Shown here piece by piece: positions 52,250-61,176 of a stretch of 64,000 nucleotides of DNA (its first letter is position 1; every line of letters starts with the position of its first letter). The stretch covers positions 3,100,001 through 3,164,000 of the forward strand of contig NZ_JAIWJX010000002.1 in the NCBI RefSeq assembly GCF_023149135.1, read 5' to 3'. The stretch comes from Fictibacillus marinisediminis (GTDB lineage Bacteria > Bacillota > Bacilli > Bacillales > Fictibacillaceae). Both the position numbers and the translations under genes were made by a program. The notes beneath the pieces are model-generated. The model did not search any database. It was given only the letters and a program-made list of their open reading frames with translations, and was not told the DNA's origin.

Positions 52250-54310
52250 TTATACTTGTCGTGCCCAATGGCGATGCTGCGCCACAGCCTGGATAAAGGA
52301 CTCGCTGTTCCTGCTTTCCAGGATTTCCACTCCAGCGGCACTGGAGTCAACACCCGCTGCTGCCAGCAGTTCCGTTCCCTCTCCGGCTGTACCAATCGCT
52401 TTGAAATGTGCAAATGCCTCATTCACAAATGTCGTTGCTTCTTTTACTGCTTTTAAGCTGTTCACACTGTCTTTCCCGCCGGCCACATAAACGGCGTCAT
52501 AGAGTACCGAATCGCTCGTAAGCAAAGTTTGATCGACTTCAAGCTCCTGTCCGCCGCTGCTCGAGATTGGATTAAGTGTTTCACTGACAATTTCAGATGT
52601 GATTCCAGCCTTCTTCAACGCATCCTTGAGTCCGCTGACTTCTTCAAAGTTAAACCCGTCTTCTGCCAGAATGGCGACTTTTCTTGTTGCCGGAGCTTTG
52701 ATGGTGTTTTCTTGGCTTAATGCGGGTGATGACGCCGTTTCTTGAGAAGGTTGAGCACTGGTCGGGACTTTTACACCCACTCCTGCTGCAATCTGTTCAG
52801 CAAGGTCGGCATCAACATGGCTGAACAGATTTACAACCTGCTGCTGAACACTTTTGCTTTTCACCTTTCCGACTTCAAAACGGAATGCTTTAATAATGTG
52901 CTGCTTCTCGACTTCTGACATGCTGTTCCAGAAGAGCTTCGCCTGGCTGAAATGGTCCTTGAAGCTGTCGCTGCGCTGCTGAACCTTCCGCCCTTCCACT
53001 TTCTCCTGATAATGAGCATAGCCGCCCTCTTCCTCTGTGGCTGGCGCTGGATCGTTAGTTTCCAAAGAGTTTTTATGATAAGCAACAGGCCCTTGATTAA
53101 TTGTCATGCGATGCATACCGTCTCGCTGGTTATTATGGAACGGGCACACCGGCCGGTTAATCGGCAGCTCATGGAAATTTGGACCGCCAAGACGAGAAAG
53201 CTGCGTATCTGTATAGGAGAATAAGCGCCCTTGAAGGAGCGGATCATTCGAAAAGTCAATGCCGGGTACGACATGTCCAGGGTGGAAAGCTACCTGTTCT
53301 GTTTCAGAGAAGTAATTATCAGGATTGCGATTAAGTGTCATCTTCCCGATAATTTTCACAGGGACAAGCTCTTCTGGCCAGACTTTAGTGGGATCCAGCA
53401 CATCAAAATTAAATTTAAACTCATCTTCCTCCTCGATCATTTGAACACCAAGCTCCCATTCCGGGTAGTCTCCTTTTTCAATGGCTTCATAAAGATCTTG
53501 GCGGTGGAAGTCAGGATTTTTACCGGCAAGACGCTGTGCCTCGTCCCAAACGAGGGAATGCACACCGAGCTTCGGCTTCCAGTGGAACTTAACGAAGCGA
53601 GCCTGTCCCTGTTCGTTCACAAAGCGGAACGTGTGCACACCAAAACCTTCCATCATACGGTAGCTGCGGGGAATGGCACGGTCGGACATCGCCCACATTA
53701 CCGTATGAGCTGATTCCGTATTGTTGGCAACAAAATCCCAGAACGTATCATGAGCAGTGGATGCCTGAGGGATCTCATTATGCTGCTCCGGTTTAAATGC
53801 ATGAACAAGATCCGGAAATTTAATCGCATCCTGAATAAAAAAGACAGGGATATTGTTTCCTACGAGGTCATAGTTCCCTTCTTCCGTATAAAACTTGGTG
53901 GCAAATCCCCGCACATCACGTACAGTATCCCCGGAACCGCGTGATCCGGCAACTGTGGAGAAACGGACAAATACCGGTGTTTTCACAGATGGATCCTGAA
54001 GAAATCCAGCCTTCGTAAACTCTTTCATGGATTCATAGACTTCAAATTCACCGTGCGCCGCATACCCTCTTGCATGCACAATCCGCTCAGGGATTCTTTC
54101 ATGGTCAAAGTGAGTCATCTTTTCACGGAAATGAAAATCTTCCATTAATGTCGGTCCCCGCACTCCAGCCTTTAGTGAGTGTTCATCCTCAGAAATGCGA
54201 AGCCCCTGATTGGTGGTCAGCTTCTTTCCTTTATTGTTCACTCTGAATGCTTGAAGCTGCTTGTCCTTCTTATTTTCCCCGCTGCTGTTTTTCGGATCAT
54301 TCGTACTCAA
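52250..54310 (-). CDS. katE: Catalase HPII (large-subunit, KatE)
   Basis: Large-subunit monofunctional catalase, 686 residues, breaking down H2O2. The heme pocket has the distal His in RIVHARGYAAHGEFE (about residue 82), Asn in GNNIPVFFIQDA, and proximal Tyr in RLFSYTDTQLSRLGG (about 370). After residue 500 comes the flavodoxin/DJ-1-like C-terminal domain typical of HPII (KVAILAEDGFNFEEV, YVAGGKDS). In Bacillus KatE (KatX2-like) is general-stress controlled. Its expected sigma-B promoter is not resolved here. It is adjacent to, but not in, the pucABDCE operon, whose xanthine dehydrogenase may form H2O2. Confidence 0.93.
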   Translation of the reverse strand: MSTNDPKNSSGENKKDKQLQAFRVNNKGKKLTTNQGLRISEDEHSLKAGVRGPTLMEDFHFREKMTHFDHERIPERIVHARGYAAHGEFEVYESMKEFTKAGFLQDPSVKTPVFVRFSTVAGSRGSGDTVRDVRGFATKFYTEEGNYDLVGNNIPVFFIQDAIKFPDLVHAFKPEQHNEIPQASTAHDTFWDFVANNTESAHTVMWAMSDRAIPRSYRMMEGFGVHTFRFVNEQGQARFVKFHWKPKLGVHSLVWDEAQRLAGKNPDFHRQDLYEAIEKGDYPEWELGVQMIEEEDEFKFNFDVLDPTKVWPEELVPVKIIGKMTLNRNPDNYFSETEQVAFHPGHVVPGIDFSNDPLLQGRLFSYTDTQLSRLGGPNFHELPINRPVCPFHNNQRDGMHRMTINQGPVAYHKNSLETNDPAPATEEEGGYAHYQEKVEGRKVQQRSDSFKDHFSQAKLFWNSMSEVEKQHIIKAFRFEVGKVKSKSVQQQVVNLFSHVDADLAEQIAAGVGVKVPTSAQPSQETASSPALSQENTIKAPATRKVAILAEDGFNFEEVSGLKDALKKAGITSEIVSETLNPISSSGGQELEVDQTLLTSDSVLYDAVYVAGGKDSVNSLKAVKEATTFVNEAFAHFKAIGTAGEGTELLAAAGVDSSAAGVEILESRNSESFIQAVAQHRHWARQV

Positions 54311-54431
54311 AGTTTAATTCCTCCTTGTAGGGCCGTATTCAGACTATAAATTATGTATATCCATTAGAACGTTTCCCTTTCTTTCCAAAATTAAACTAGT
54401 TAAATAGATTGCGGGTGGAATTTAATAAAAC

Positions 54432-54457
54432 AAAAAAATCAGCCGTACAAGGGCTGA
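54432..54457 (-). terminator. Terminator of the puc operon
   Basis: TCAGCC/GGCTGA stem with a 7-base loop and seven T on the minus strand, directly after pucE. Confidence 0.8.
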
Positions 54458-54466
54458 CTATAGTAT

Positions 54467-54943
54467 TTATCTATTCATTTGATTTTTTTTCACGATGGAT
54501 TTCACCGCTCCTTCAATTTCCTCATACCCCGTGCAGCGGCATATGTTGGAATTCAGCCACTCAGCGATTGTATCGTCTTTGGCATCTGGAACTTTTTCCA
54601 GCATCGCATGGCAGTTCATAATAAATCCCGGAGTGCAGTATCCGCATTGAAAAGCAAAATGCTCAATAAAGGCCTGCTGGATGGGTGTTCCTTTTAAGCC
54701 TTCGATCGTTGTAATCCTCTTGCTCAGACTTTCCACTGCGAGCATCAGGCAGGATTTCATCGCGAGCCCATCGACGTTTACCGTGCAGGCGCCACAGTCT
54801 CCGTTCAGACATCCTGGCTTTGCCCCCGTTAGTCCCATCTTCTCTCTTAACACAAACAGCAAAGTGTCCGTTGGCTTGATGACTACCGCTCTTGCTTCAT
54901 CATTGACATGTAAGACTGCTGACAGACTTCGTGCTGCAGTCAT
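54467..54943 (-). CDS. pucE: Xanthine dehydrogenase, iron-sulfur subunit (PucE)
   Basis: 158-residue [2Fe-2S] subunit of the molybdenum hydroxylase. Ferredoxin cluster: GCLNGDCGACTV (about residues 45-56); second cluster: FQCGYCTPGFIM and NICRCTGYEEI. It shuttles electrons between the molybdenum and FAD subunits. Its ATG overlaps the pucC stop by 4 bases. Last gene of the operon, before a terminator. Confidence 0.93.
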   Translation of the reverse strand: MTAARSLSAVLHVNDEARAVVIKPTDTLLFVLREKMGLTGAKPGCLNGDCGACTVNVDGLAMKSCLMLAVESLSKRITTIEGLKGTPIQQAFIEHFAFQCGYCTPGFIMNCHAMLEKVPDAKDDTIAEWLNSNICRCTGYEEIEGAVKSIVKKNQMNR

Positions 54944-55779
54944 CGGTTATCCCCCTCGAGCTCTTCTAAGATGTCAAAGAGCGTATTTTTCAGCACAAAG
55001 AGCCGATATTGCGATGAGCCCTCTACATCATCCAGAACCGGTTTGGGCAGGTGCTTGAGAGATGCAAGAATCCGATCCTGTAAAGAAGCACCGTTGGCAT
55101 TAAGCGCTTTTTCCATCTCTCGTGATCGGAATGGGAAAGGACAGACTCCGCTGAAAGCAACTCTGATTCCCTCTTCCGCTTTGATCGCAGCAATCGTTAC
55201 CAGTGGGTATCCGGTGTCCCACTGCTGACGCTTTTTCACACAAAGATATGGAAGTTCTAAATAATGTTTATCGGTCTGAAGCTGTAAGAGAAACTCTCCT
55301 CTATTCAGACGTAGCGTCTTGTTAAAAACATTCATCAAAGCCTCTGTCCTGATGCCATCCATGCCGGCAGCCACAATTTTACTGTCCGTTAATAGATACG
55401 GAAGTACTGCTTCACGGTAAAAGATCTGTCCGCAGATGTTTCCCCCGACCGTAATTTTATTTCTCGCCGTGTGGTCAGCAACACCGCTTGCCGCTTTGCT
55501 GAGAAGCGGAAATCCATTATGCTCCTCTATGGCAGTCAGGCTGAGCGCGGCACCAGTGACAAAAGAATCGCCATGATTTTCCATTACATTGCATTCCGGA
55601 ATTCCTTTGATGTCAATGACCGCGTTCGTATACACAAGATTCAATCGTCCGAGCGTGATGATTTCCGTTCCGCCTGAGTAATAGAGCGGATATTTCCTTT
55701 CCTGGTCCAAAGTGCGAAAGAGCTGCACCGCTTCCTCGATACTTGTCGGATGATAATAATCAAATTCAAAGGAAAGCAT
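54940..55779 (-). CDS. pucC: Xanthine dehydrogenase, FAD subunit (PucC)
   Basis: 279-residue FAD-binding subunit of the CO-dehydrogenase/xanthine-dehydrogenase flavoprotein family. Cofactor motifs YYSGGTEIITLGR near residue 35 and NKITVGGNICGQIFYREA near 110. It passes electrons to NAD+. Overlaps the neighbouring pucD by 14 bases and pucE by 4, so translation is coupled. Confidence 0.92.
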   Translation of the reverse strand: MLSFEFDYYHPTSIEEAVQLFRTLDQERKYPLYYSGGTEIITLGRLNLVYTNAVIDIKGIPECNVMENHGDSFVTGAALSLTAIEEHNGFPLLSKAASGVADHTARNKITVGGNICGQIFYREAVLPYLLTDSKIVAAGMDGIRTEALMNVFNKTLRLNRGEFLLQLQTDKHYLELPYLCVKKRQQWDTGYPLVTIAAIKAEEGIRVAFSGVCPFPFRSREMEKALNANGASLQDRILASLKHLPKPVLDDVEGSSQYRLFVLKNTLFDILEELEGDNR

Positions 55780-58108
55780 GGCTGGACCCTTCCTTTTCCT
55801 TGGTTCTCCAGATCAGCTCAGGGATAAGCGGAAGTTCGTTTAACTTTACACCGGCAGCGATGGAAAGAGCATTTCCAAGAGCTGCAGGCATTCCCAGGAT
55901 TCCGTGTTCACCTGCTCCTCTTGCACCATACGCGGCATCGATCTGGGGAGTTACGACAAAATCAACAACGTATTCAGGATGTTCACCATAACGGAGCGGC
56001 CGGTACGTTCGGAGCTGGGAATTCAGCACTCTCCCAAGCTCATCGAATCTAAAGGTTTCACGGCCGCCAAATGCGAGCCCCATGCTCATCGCTCCCATCA
56101 CCTGGCCCCTTGCTGCCTGCTCGTTCAAAACCGTTCCGATGTCAACAACGGAAACCGCCCGTACGATCCGGTACGTCAATTGCCGTTTATCAAACTCAAC
56201 CTCAACGGCCTGAGCTCCTACAGACCATTCCGGCCCCGGCTTGCCTGCACCTGTTTCTTTATTCATATAAGTAAGGTGCCGCAGATTGTAATGTCCCCTT
56301 CCGATAATCTGGCCGCCGATCGCATTGCCATTCGAGAACGTGTACCCGTAGGCAATATCCTTCACATCGATTCCGATGCTTGGATCGTCCCGTAAAAACA
56401 CCTTTCCAAACGCTACCATCAGATCTGATGCTTTAGCTCGCAATACACAGGATGCGATGTTTTTCAGCTGGCGAATCACATCGTCTGCCGCTTCAAGGAC
56501 CGCTCTTCCTGCCAAGAAAGTTCCCCGGCTTGCAACGGTTTTCCAGTGTTCGGGAGTACTTTGAGTATTCACCTTCATCTGAACATGGATCTGGCTGATT
56601 TCCATCTGCAGCCGCTCTGCCAGAATTTGTGCAAGCACCGTTTTTGTCCCTGTGCCGATCTCAATGACGCCTGAGATTAAATTGATGCTGCCGTCAGGAT
56701 TGAAGGTTAAAATGACCCCTGAACCGGCATCCGATTCGATCGTGGAAGTCTTCCAGATGCAGCTCACGCCTTTTACAAGTACTTTGTTGTTCCCTATTTC
56801 TTTGGCCGCTCCTTCATCCCAATGGATGATTTCTTTCAAACGGCGGATGCAAGCTGGGAGATTCCCTACATTGCTCTTGTTCAGCGGCACTTGTGTCGGT
56901 GTTGTATCACCAGGTTTGATCGCATTTTTGTAACGCAGCAAAAGTCGGTCCATCCCGAGTTTTTCAGCTAAAGAATCCATTGTCCGCTCGACGGCAAACA
57001 AAAGCTCGGAATGGCTGAATCCCCTGAAGGGCGCCGCATATGGGTGGTTCGTATACATGCAGAGCGAATCACACCAGACGTTATCAATATCATAAGGACC
57101 AGTGCAATCTGCTGCAGCCGCCTTGCTGAGATCCGCAGCTTTATCCGAATAGGCTCCCCCATCAAACAAAAACTGGAGCTCGGCAGCTTTAATCTTTCCT
57201 TCCTTTGTACTCCCCAATTTTACCGTGGCATCCAGTCCGATGTGCACCGGTGAAGTCAGTAGGTCCTCCTCACGGCTATTAAGCAGTTTAACCTTTCTTC
57301 CTCCCACCGCTCTAGATGCTAAATAGGCGAGCAGTTCAAGCTGGATGGACGCCTTTCCGCCATATCCTCCACCGACCAGAGGTGTTTCCACGATCACTTT
57401 TCCAATGTCCACATCAAAGTATTCATGAATCAGCCTTTTGATCATAAAAGGAGCCTGGGAAGAAGAAGTAATAATCACATCCCCGTTTGGACTAATCTCA
57501 CACGTTGAACATCTCGTTTCCATTGCGGCATGATCGGAAGGCGAAAATGAAAAGTGCTCTTCCACTGTTACTTCACTTTCTTTCCAACCTTTCTCCATAT
57601 TTCCTTTCCTGATTTTTGTCTGGTTAGCGATGTTGGTGCCAGGCACCGGGTATACCCGCTCTTCTTTTTTATAGCGGCCCAGATGCTCGTGTACGAGAGG
57701 GGCATCCTTTTTTAAAGCTTCTGTTGGATTATGGACAACGGGCAACGGTTCATATTCTATTTCAATCAGATCAGCTGCCTTTTTAGCCTGATGGGGTGTA
57801 TCAGCTACAACAAGAGCAACAGCCTCACCATGATACCTTACTCTTTCAGTCGCCAATGGCGGACGGTCACGGATTTCTTCGCCCGTGAAAGGGAAATGGT
57901 CTCCGGCAAGGATGGCACGGACACCGGAAGCTTGTAACGCCTTTTCTTTTTTAATGCTCTTTATACGGGCATGTGCATAAGGGCTGACAAGGAGTTTGAC
58001 ATGAAGGGTATCAGGGGATGAGTCATCAGCTGTGTATTTTGCTGTGCCCGATACTTTATCCCAGGCTTCTTTTCGGATTACACTTTTTCCAATGTACTCC
58101 ACTTCCAT
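55766..58108 (-). CDS. pucD: Xanthine dehydrogenase, molybdenum subunit (PucD)
   Basis: 780-residue catalytic subunit, oxidising hypoxanthine to xanthine and urate. N-terminal domain starts GKSVIRKEAWDKVSGTAKYTADD, typical of this family; the molybdopterin-binding part has VEEHFSFSPSDHAAMET, GGGYGGKASIQLELLA, AAPFRGFSHSELLFA and, near the C terminus, DAAYGARGAGEHGILGMP with the catalytic Glu. GGGGAGG lies directly before the ATG, so the GTG two codons on (spaced 6 bases) may be the true start. It overlaps pucB by 31 bases. The palindrome GGTGCCAGGCACC lies within it. Confidence 0.94.
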   Translation of the reverse strand: MEVEYIGKSVIRKEAWDKVSGTAKYTADDSSPDTLHVKLLVSPYAHARIKSIKKEKALQASGVRAILAGDHFPFTGEEIRDRPPLATERVRYHGEAVALVVADTPHQAKKAADLIEIEYEPLPVVHNPTEALKKDAPLVHEHLGRYKKEERVYPVPGTNIANQTKIRKGNMEKGWKESEVTVEEHFSFSPSDHAAMETRCSTCEISPNGDVIITSSSQAPFMIKRLIHEYFDVDIGKVIVETPLVGGGYGGKASIQLELLAYLASRAVGGRKVKLLNSREEDLLTSPVHIGLDATVKLGSTKEGKIKAAELQFLFDGGAYSDKAADLSKAAAADCTGPYDIDNVWCDSLCMYTNHPYAAPFRGFSHSELLFAVERTMDSLAEKLGMDRLLLRYKNAIKPGDTTPTQVPLNKSNVGNLPACIRRLKEIIHWDEGAAKEIGNNKVLVKGVSCIWKTSTIESDAGSGVILTFNPDGSINLISGVIEIGTGTKTVLAQILAERLQMEISQIHVQMKVNTQSTPEHWKTVASRGTFLAGRAVLEAADDVIRQLKNIASCVLRAKASDLMVAFGKVFLRDDPSIGIDVKDIAYGYTFSNGNAIGGQIIGRGHYNLRHLTYMNKETGAGKPGPEWSVGAQAVEVEFDKRQLTYRIVRAVSVVDIGTVLNEQAARGQVMGAMSMGLAFGGRETFRFDELGRVLNSQLRTYRPLRYGEHPEYVVDFVVTPQIDAAYGARGAGEHGILGMPAALGNALSIAAGVKLNELPLIPELIWRTKEKEGSSHAFL

Positions 58109-58740
58109 CCTCCCCTTTTCATTAGCTTTTTGATCTCAATGTAATCTTCTTCTGTATCAACATCTGCAAAAAGAGAAGGGTTATTATAGTGAATGATTTT
58201 ACCGTTTAAATACTTTTTATTTCTATATATATGACGTGCACCATGATCTCCTGTTATTCTTTTCACCTGTGCTGCCAGGTGTTTTGAAAAAATCACCGGT
58301 GGCCTCAAGCAATTCTTATGGCACGCAGCCACAAACGCTATAGGAGACTCTTTTTTAAAGCAAAGGATCAGTTCATTAATCATTTCTTTTGTAATCAAAG
58401 GCTGGTCAGCAAGAAGCACGATTATTCCGTTCGGTAAAAGCTCTTCTGCTTTTTTCACCCCTGCAACAAGAGAAGCAGACTGTCCCTGCACTGAATTTTT
58501 GCAGGTCACCTGACTCCATTTTTGGCGATAAGGACTTTTAAAGAATGAAGAGTCCATCCAATCGAGGCGATCATTCTCTCTCGTCACCACAATGATATGG
58601 TCGATCAACGATTGAAGAGCCGCCCGAAATGCCCAGTTTCCAAGACATTTCTGACCTAATCGAAGCCACAACTTTTGGAAACCCATCCTCTGGCTGCTGC
58701 CGGCCGCAAGAAAAATAGCCACAATCTTTCCCTCTCTCAT
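58078..58740 (-). CDS. pucB: Molybdenum cofactor nucleotidyltransferase-like protein (PucB)
   Basis: 220-residue MobA/MocA-type nucleotidyltransferase. Its signature opens the protein: VAIFLAAGSSQRMGFQKLWLRLG; the substrate motif is LLADQPLITKEM. It probably adds CMP to the molybdopterin cofactor of this dehydrogenase. The protein ends KRGGWKWSTLEKV and its gene overlaps pucA by 4 bases and pucD by 31. Confidence 0.92.
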   Translation of the reverse strand: MREGKIVAIFLAAGSSQRMGFQKLWLRLGQKCLGNWAFRAALQSLIDHIIVVTRENDRLDWMDSSFFKSPYRQKWSQVTCKNSVQGQSASLVAGVKKAEELLPNGIIVLLADQPLITKEMINELILCFKKESPIAFVAACHKNCLRPPVIFSKHLAAQVKRITGDHGARHIYRNKKYLNGKIIHYNNPSLFADVDTEEDYIEIKKLMKRGGWKWSTLEKV

Positions 58741-59717
58741 AAAAAGCTTCCCGCCGGACGTTTTTTTTCCAGCCGATAAACTGCTATCATCTCTGCGAGA
58801 ATACTGACCGCAATTTCATGGGGACCTGATGAACCGATCGAAAGTCCAATGGGTGAAGAGATGAATGCTGGTATTTCCTCCGTTTCCAAAAGCTTCTCTG
58901 TCCGGTTTCGTGGCCCAAGCACGCCAACATAGCGAAGTTTTTGTTTGAGAAGCTGAGACAGAAATTGTTTGTCTTGTTGAAAGTTATGGGACATGATTAC
59001 TGCAAAATCTTGAGAGTCAAAAGCAAGCTTATCAAAAAGGTCTGGCGGATAACCAACGATTAAGTGATCCGCAAAGGGAAATTCAGCGCGGTTGCAAAAT
59101 GCTGGACGCCAGTCACAAATGGTTACCAACCACCCAGTCTCGGTTGCCAATTTAGCCACCGATTTCGCATCTTCACCTGCTCCGAATATGACTAGCCTTG
59201 GCATGGGTTCAAACAAATAAAAAAAGGTCATCTCCACGTCATTCGTTGAAATAAGGCCATTTTTGAAAATGGTTTTCTTATCCGATTTTTGAAAGTGATT
59301 TTTAATGTTTAGCCGAGTTTCATCAATAAACAACTCCTTACGATGCAGAACTGGCCTCCCTTTTTCCAAGGACCGTTTTACATCAAGAAGATGGTGACGA
59401 AGCTGTTCATCTACCCTCTCTACCAAAACATGGAGCACCCCGCTGCAGCCGGTTCCCGTTCCCCACAAAAGGTCTTCATCGCTTCTTTGGTTATAGACGG
59501 CATATTGAGGCTGGCCATCCAACAGGACCTGGCGGCTGCGTTCCTCCAGATCGCTCTCTACACATCCTGCACTGATCATACCTGTTTTACCATCTTGATG
59601 AAAAAGCAGCATCGCGCCTTCCTTTAAGTAAGAGGAACCTTCCACATGAAGGAGTGTCGCGATCACACACTCATCCTTCAATTTTTTCAGCCTGTCAGCA
59701 ATCTCGTAAAAATACAT
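58737..59717 (-). CDS. pucA: XdhC-family cofactor insertion protein (PucA)
   Basis: About 326 residues. An XdhC-type chaperone that inserts and protects the molybdenum cofactor. XdhC domain: VIATLLHVEGSSYLKEGAMLL (N-terminal), ISAGCVESDLEER, and Rossmann part LVIFGAGEDAKSVAKLATETGW and YVGVLGPRNRTEKL. I use the ATG of MYFYEIADRL; AGGGGG lies 11 bases upstream; GTG 12 bases earlier is an alternative. First gene of the puc operon, which has order A-B-D-C-E rather than the A-B-C-D-E of B. subtilis. A divergent promoter lies 120 bases upstream. Confidence 0.9.
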   Translation of the reverse strand: MYFYEIADRLKKLKDECVIATLLHVEGSSYLKEGAMLLFHQDGKTGMISAGCVESDLEERSRQVLLDGQPQYAVYNQRSDEDLLWGTGTGCSGVLHVLVERVDEQLRHHLLDVKRSLEKGRPVLHRKELFIDETRLNIKNHFQKSDKKTIFKNGLISTNDVEMTFFYLFEPMPRLVIFGAGEDAKSVAKLATETGWLVTICDWRPAFCNRAEFPFADHLIVGYPPDLFDKLAFDSQDFAVIMSHNFQQDKQFLSQLLKQKLRYVGVLGPRNRTEKLLETEEIPAFISSPIGLSIGSSGPHEIAVSILAEMIAVYRLEKKRPAGSFL

Positions 59718-59849
59718 CTCCTCGTTCACCCCCTGTTTGGCAACCTGCAAAAGCACCTTCTTAGTGAACGGAAATGACCTCATCAGCATGATTATATTCG
59801 TGAAGAGCACGACCTTAGAATAGGGGATTTTCATTCTAATAAACTTCTA

Positions 59850-59878
59850 TTGACACCTAAGTACCATGTGTTTACAAT
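59850..59878 (+). promoter_or_regulatory. Probable sigma-A promoter for the Spo0M-like gene
   Basis: TTGACA (59850-59855), 17-base spacer, TACAAT (59873-59878). The predicted leader of about 200 bases contains a terminator. Confidence 0.7.
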
Positions 59879-59884
59879 GAGAAT

Positions 59885-60086
59885 CGAATCATTGAGATAT
59901 AAAAAAATGAAGGCCATAAAATGTATAGATAAATAGACTCCAAAAGGAAGAAGCTGACGGTTGTGCCGACATCATGTGATCACGATCACCGGCAAAACTA
60001 GCAACATGCTATGTTGTTTTCGAGACCTTTACCGAAGGGCATCGGTAAAGGTTTTTCACTTGATATTGTTACTGGAGGTACATTAC
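59885..60086 (+). promoter_or_regulatory. Leader with internal terminator (candidate attenuator/riboswitch)
   Basis: Downstream of the promoter come GCCG...CGGC, a short hairpin CAACAT/ATGTTG (60002-60016) followed by TTTT, and a strong terminator ACCTTTACCGA/TCGGTAAAGGT (60025-60052) with five T. It ends 30 bases before the ribosome site (GGAGG) of the Spo0M-like gene. Unmatched to known riboswitch consensus sequences. The hairpin could alternatively end an independent small RNA. Confidence 0.5.
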
Positions 60087-60473
60087 GTGTTAAAAAAATG
60101 CATGAGCTTATTTAAGCTCGGACAGGCTACGATCGATCTTAAACTCGATTCCTATGAATTAAAGCCTGGAGAAAATGTTAACGGCTTTTTCCTTCTTAAA
60201 GGAAGATGGATGAAACAAATCATCAAACGGCTCGAATGTGATCTGATTGTTCAGAACCAAGAGGATAAAACAGAGCGGATGATTGAGTCTGTCACTACCA
60301 TCTATATGTCTAAAGAGCTTACTCCTGATGGAAGCATTGAAATCCCGATGTCCTATCAATTGCCCGATGATCTTATTTCTTCCTCTCCTACTGTTACGTA
60401 CCGTCTCCAAACGCGGCTCATCTGCGATAAATCCCGCTGTGTAGATCATGATGAGATTACAATCTGTGGATAA
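60087..60473 (+). CDS. Short Spo0M-like arrestin-fold protein
   Basis: 128 residues. Spo0M family: starts MSLFKLGQATIDLKLDSYEL after a few codons, then KPGENVNGFFLLKGR and PMSYQLPDDLISSSPTVTYRLQTRL. The normal protein is about 250 residues; this one ends after the first arrestin domain, so it matches only the N-terminal half. Spo0M relates to sporulation control and cell shape. I use GTG 8 bases after GGAGG. Leader control upstream. Confidence 0.78.
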   Translation: MLKKCMSLFKLGQATIDLKLDSYELKPGENVNGFFLLKGRWMKQIIKRLECDLIVQNQEDKTERMIESVTTIYMSKELTPDGSIEIPMSYQLPDDLISSSPTVTYRLQTRLICDKSRCVDHDEITICG

Positions 60474-60480
60474 ACAATAA

Positions 60481-60513
60481 AAATCCAGCCGTATTCATTC
60501 GGCTGGATTTATT
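60481..60513 (+). terminator. Terminator after the Spo0M-like gene
   Basis: AAATCCAGCCG/CGGCTGGATTT 11-bp stem with 8-base loop, TATTTT tail. Confidence 0.85.
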
Positions 60514-60637
60514 TTGTGGTTATTTTCAGATGATGTTTCGTAATGATTCTCATTCCGCATTTGCATCGCATGCTGTGTTTCAAGAATTTAATTTCACTCT
60601 GGCACTTGGGGCATTCGATATGTTCGGCAACAGCCAT
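60509..60637 (-). CDS. Zinc-ribbon peptide (42 aa)
   Basis: Starts MAVAEHIECPKCQSEIKFL and continues MRCKCGMRIITK. Four cysteines (C-x-x-C and C-x-C) fit a zinc ribbon. A GTG six bases upstream lies nearer to AAAGTGAGG and is an alternative start. It lies just downstream of perR on the same strand, so it may be read through from it. No named family. Confidence 0.65.
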   Translation of the reverse strand: MAVAEHIECPKCQSEIKFLKHSMRCKCGMRIITKHHLKITTK

Positions 60638-60661
60638 GTTCACGAGCCTCACTTTTTCTTT

Positions 60662-61075
60662 TTATTTATTTCTGCACTCTTTGCATAAACCGTAGAATTC
60701 CAATGTGTGATGATGAACGTCATAATCTGTTAATCGGGAAGCTGCATACTCCACTTCAATCAGCCTTGGATAGTTAAAATCAACGATCTTTTGGCAAGAC
60801 TCACAGATGACATGGTAATGTTTTGCGTCAACAACTTCATACTTGCTGCTCCCATTTCCAAATGATAACTCTTGAATGATCCCCAAGTTAACAAATGATT
60901 TCAGGTTATTATAAACCGTAGCCAGTGTAATGAACGGCGGAAGCTGCCGATGAATCTCCTCTGCCGTCAAATGCCCCCCGGATGAAATGATGGCTTGTAA
61001 AATCAAGACTCTTTGAGGGGTAATTCGCAAGCCGTTTTCTTTTAACTTTAATTTGGTCACTTGCTCCGCATCCAC
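60662..61075 (-). CDS. perR: Peroxide-responsive repressor PerR (Fur family)
   Basis: Fur-family metalloregulator, about 137 residues. Winged helix GLRITPQRVLILQAI, then TLATVYNNLKSFVNLG. Regulatory-metal ligands: His in SSGGHLTAEE, Asp/His in YEVVDAKHYHVICESC, and later His; zinc site CESC and CKEC. The residues that become oxidised in PerR (His37, His91-type) are at the expected places. GTG is chosen because AGAGG stands 9 bases before it; ATG 9 bases upstream abuts the site. It follows katA on the same strand, behind a terminator, and probably controls it. Confidence 0.9.
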   Translation of the reverse strand: MDAEQVTKLKLKENGLRITPQRVLILQAIISSGGHLTAEEIHRQLPPFITLATVYNNLKSFVNLGIIQELSFGNGSSKYEVVDAKHYHVICESCQKIVDFNYPRLIEVEYAASRLTDYDVHHHTLEFYGLCKECRNK

Positions 61076-61105
61076 GGTCAACATCCTCTTTTCATTCGTT
61101 TAGAA

Positions 61106-61136
61106 ACAAGTACCCGCTGTTTGTGCGGGTACTTGT
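61106..61136 (-). terminator. Terminator of katA
   Basis: ACAAGTACCCGC/GCGGGTACTTGT perfect 12-bp stem with a 7-base loop; on the minus strand TTTCT follows. Confidence 0.85.
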
Positions 61137-61176
61137 TAATTGAGAATTCATTATACTAATTGAGAAAAAAGTCGAA

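Noticed and set aside
53231..53713. Plus-strand frame of 160 codons
   Set aside because: Antisense of katE with no start signal.
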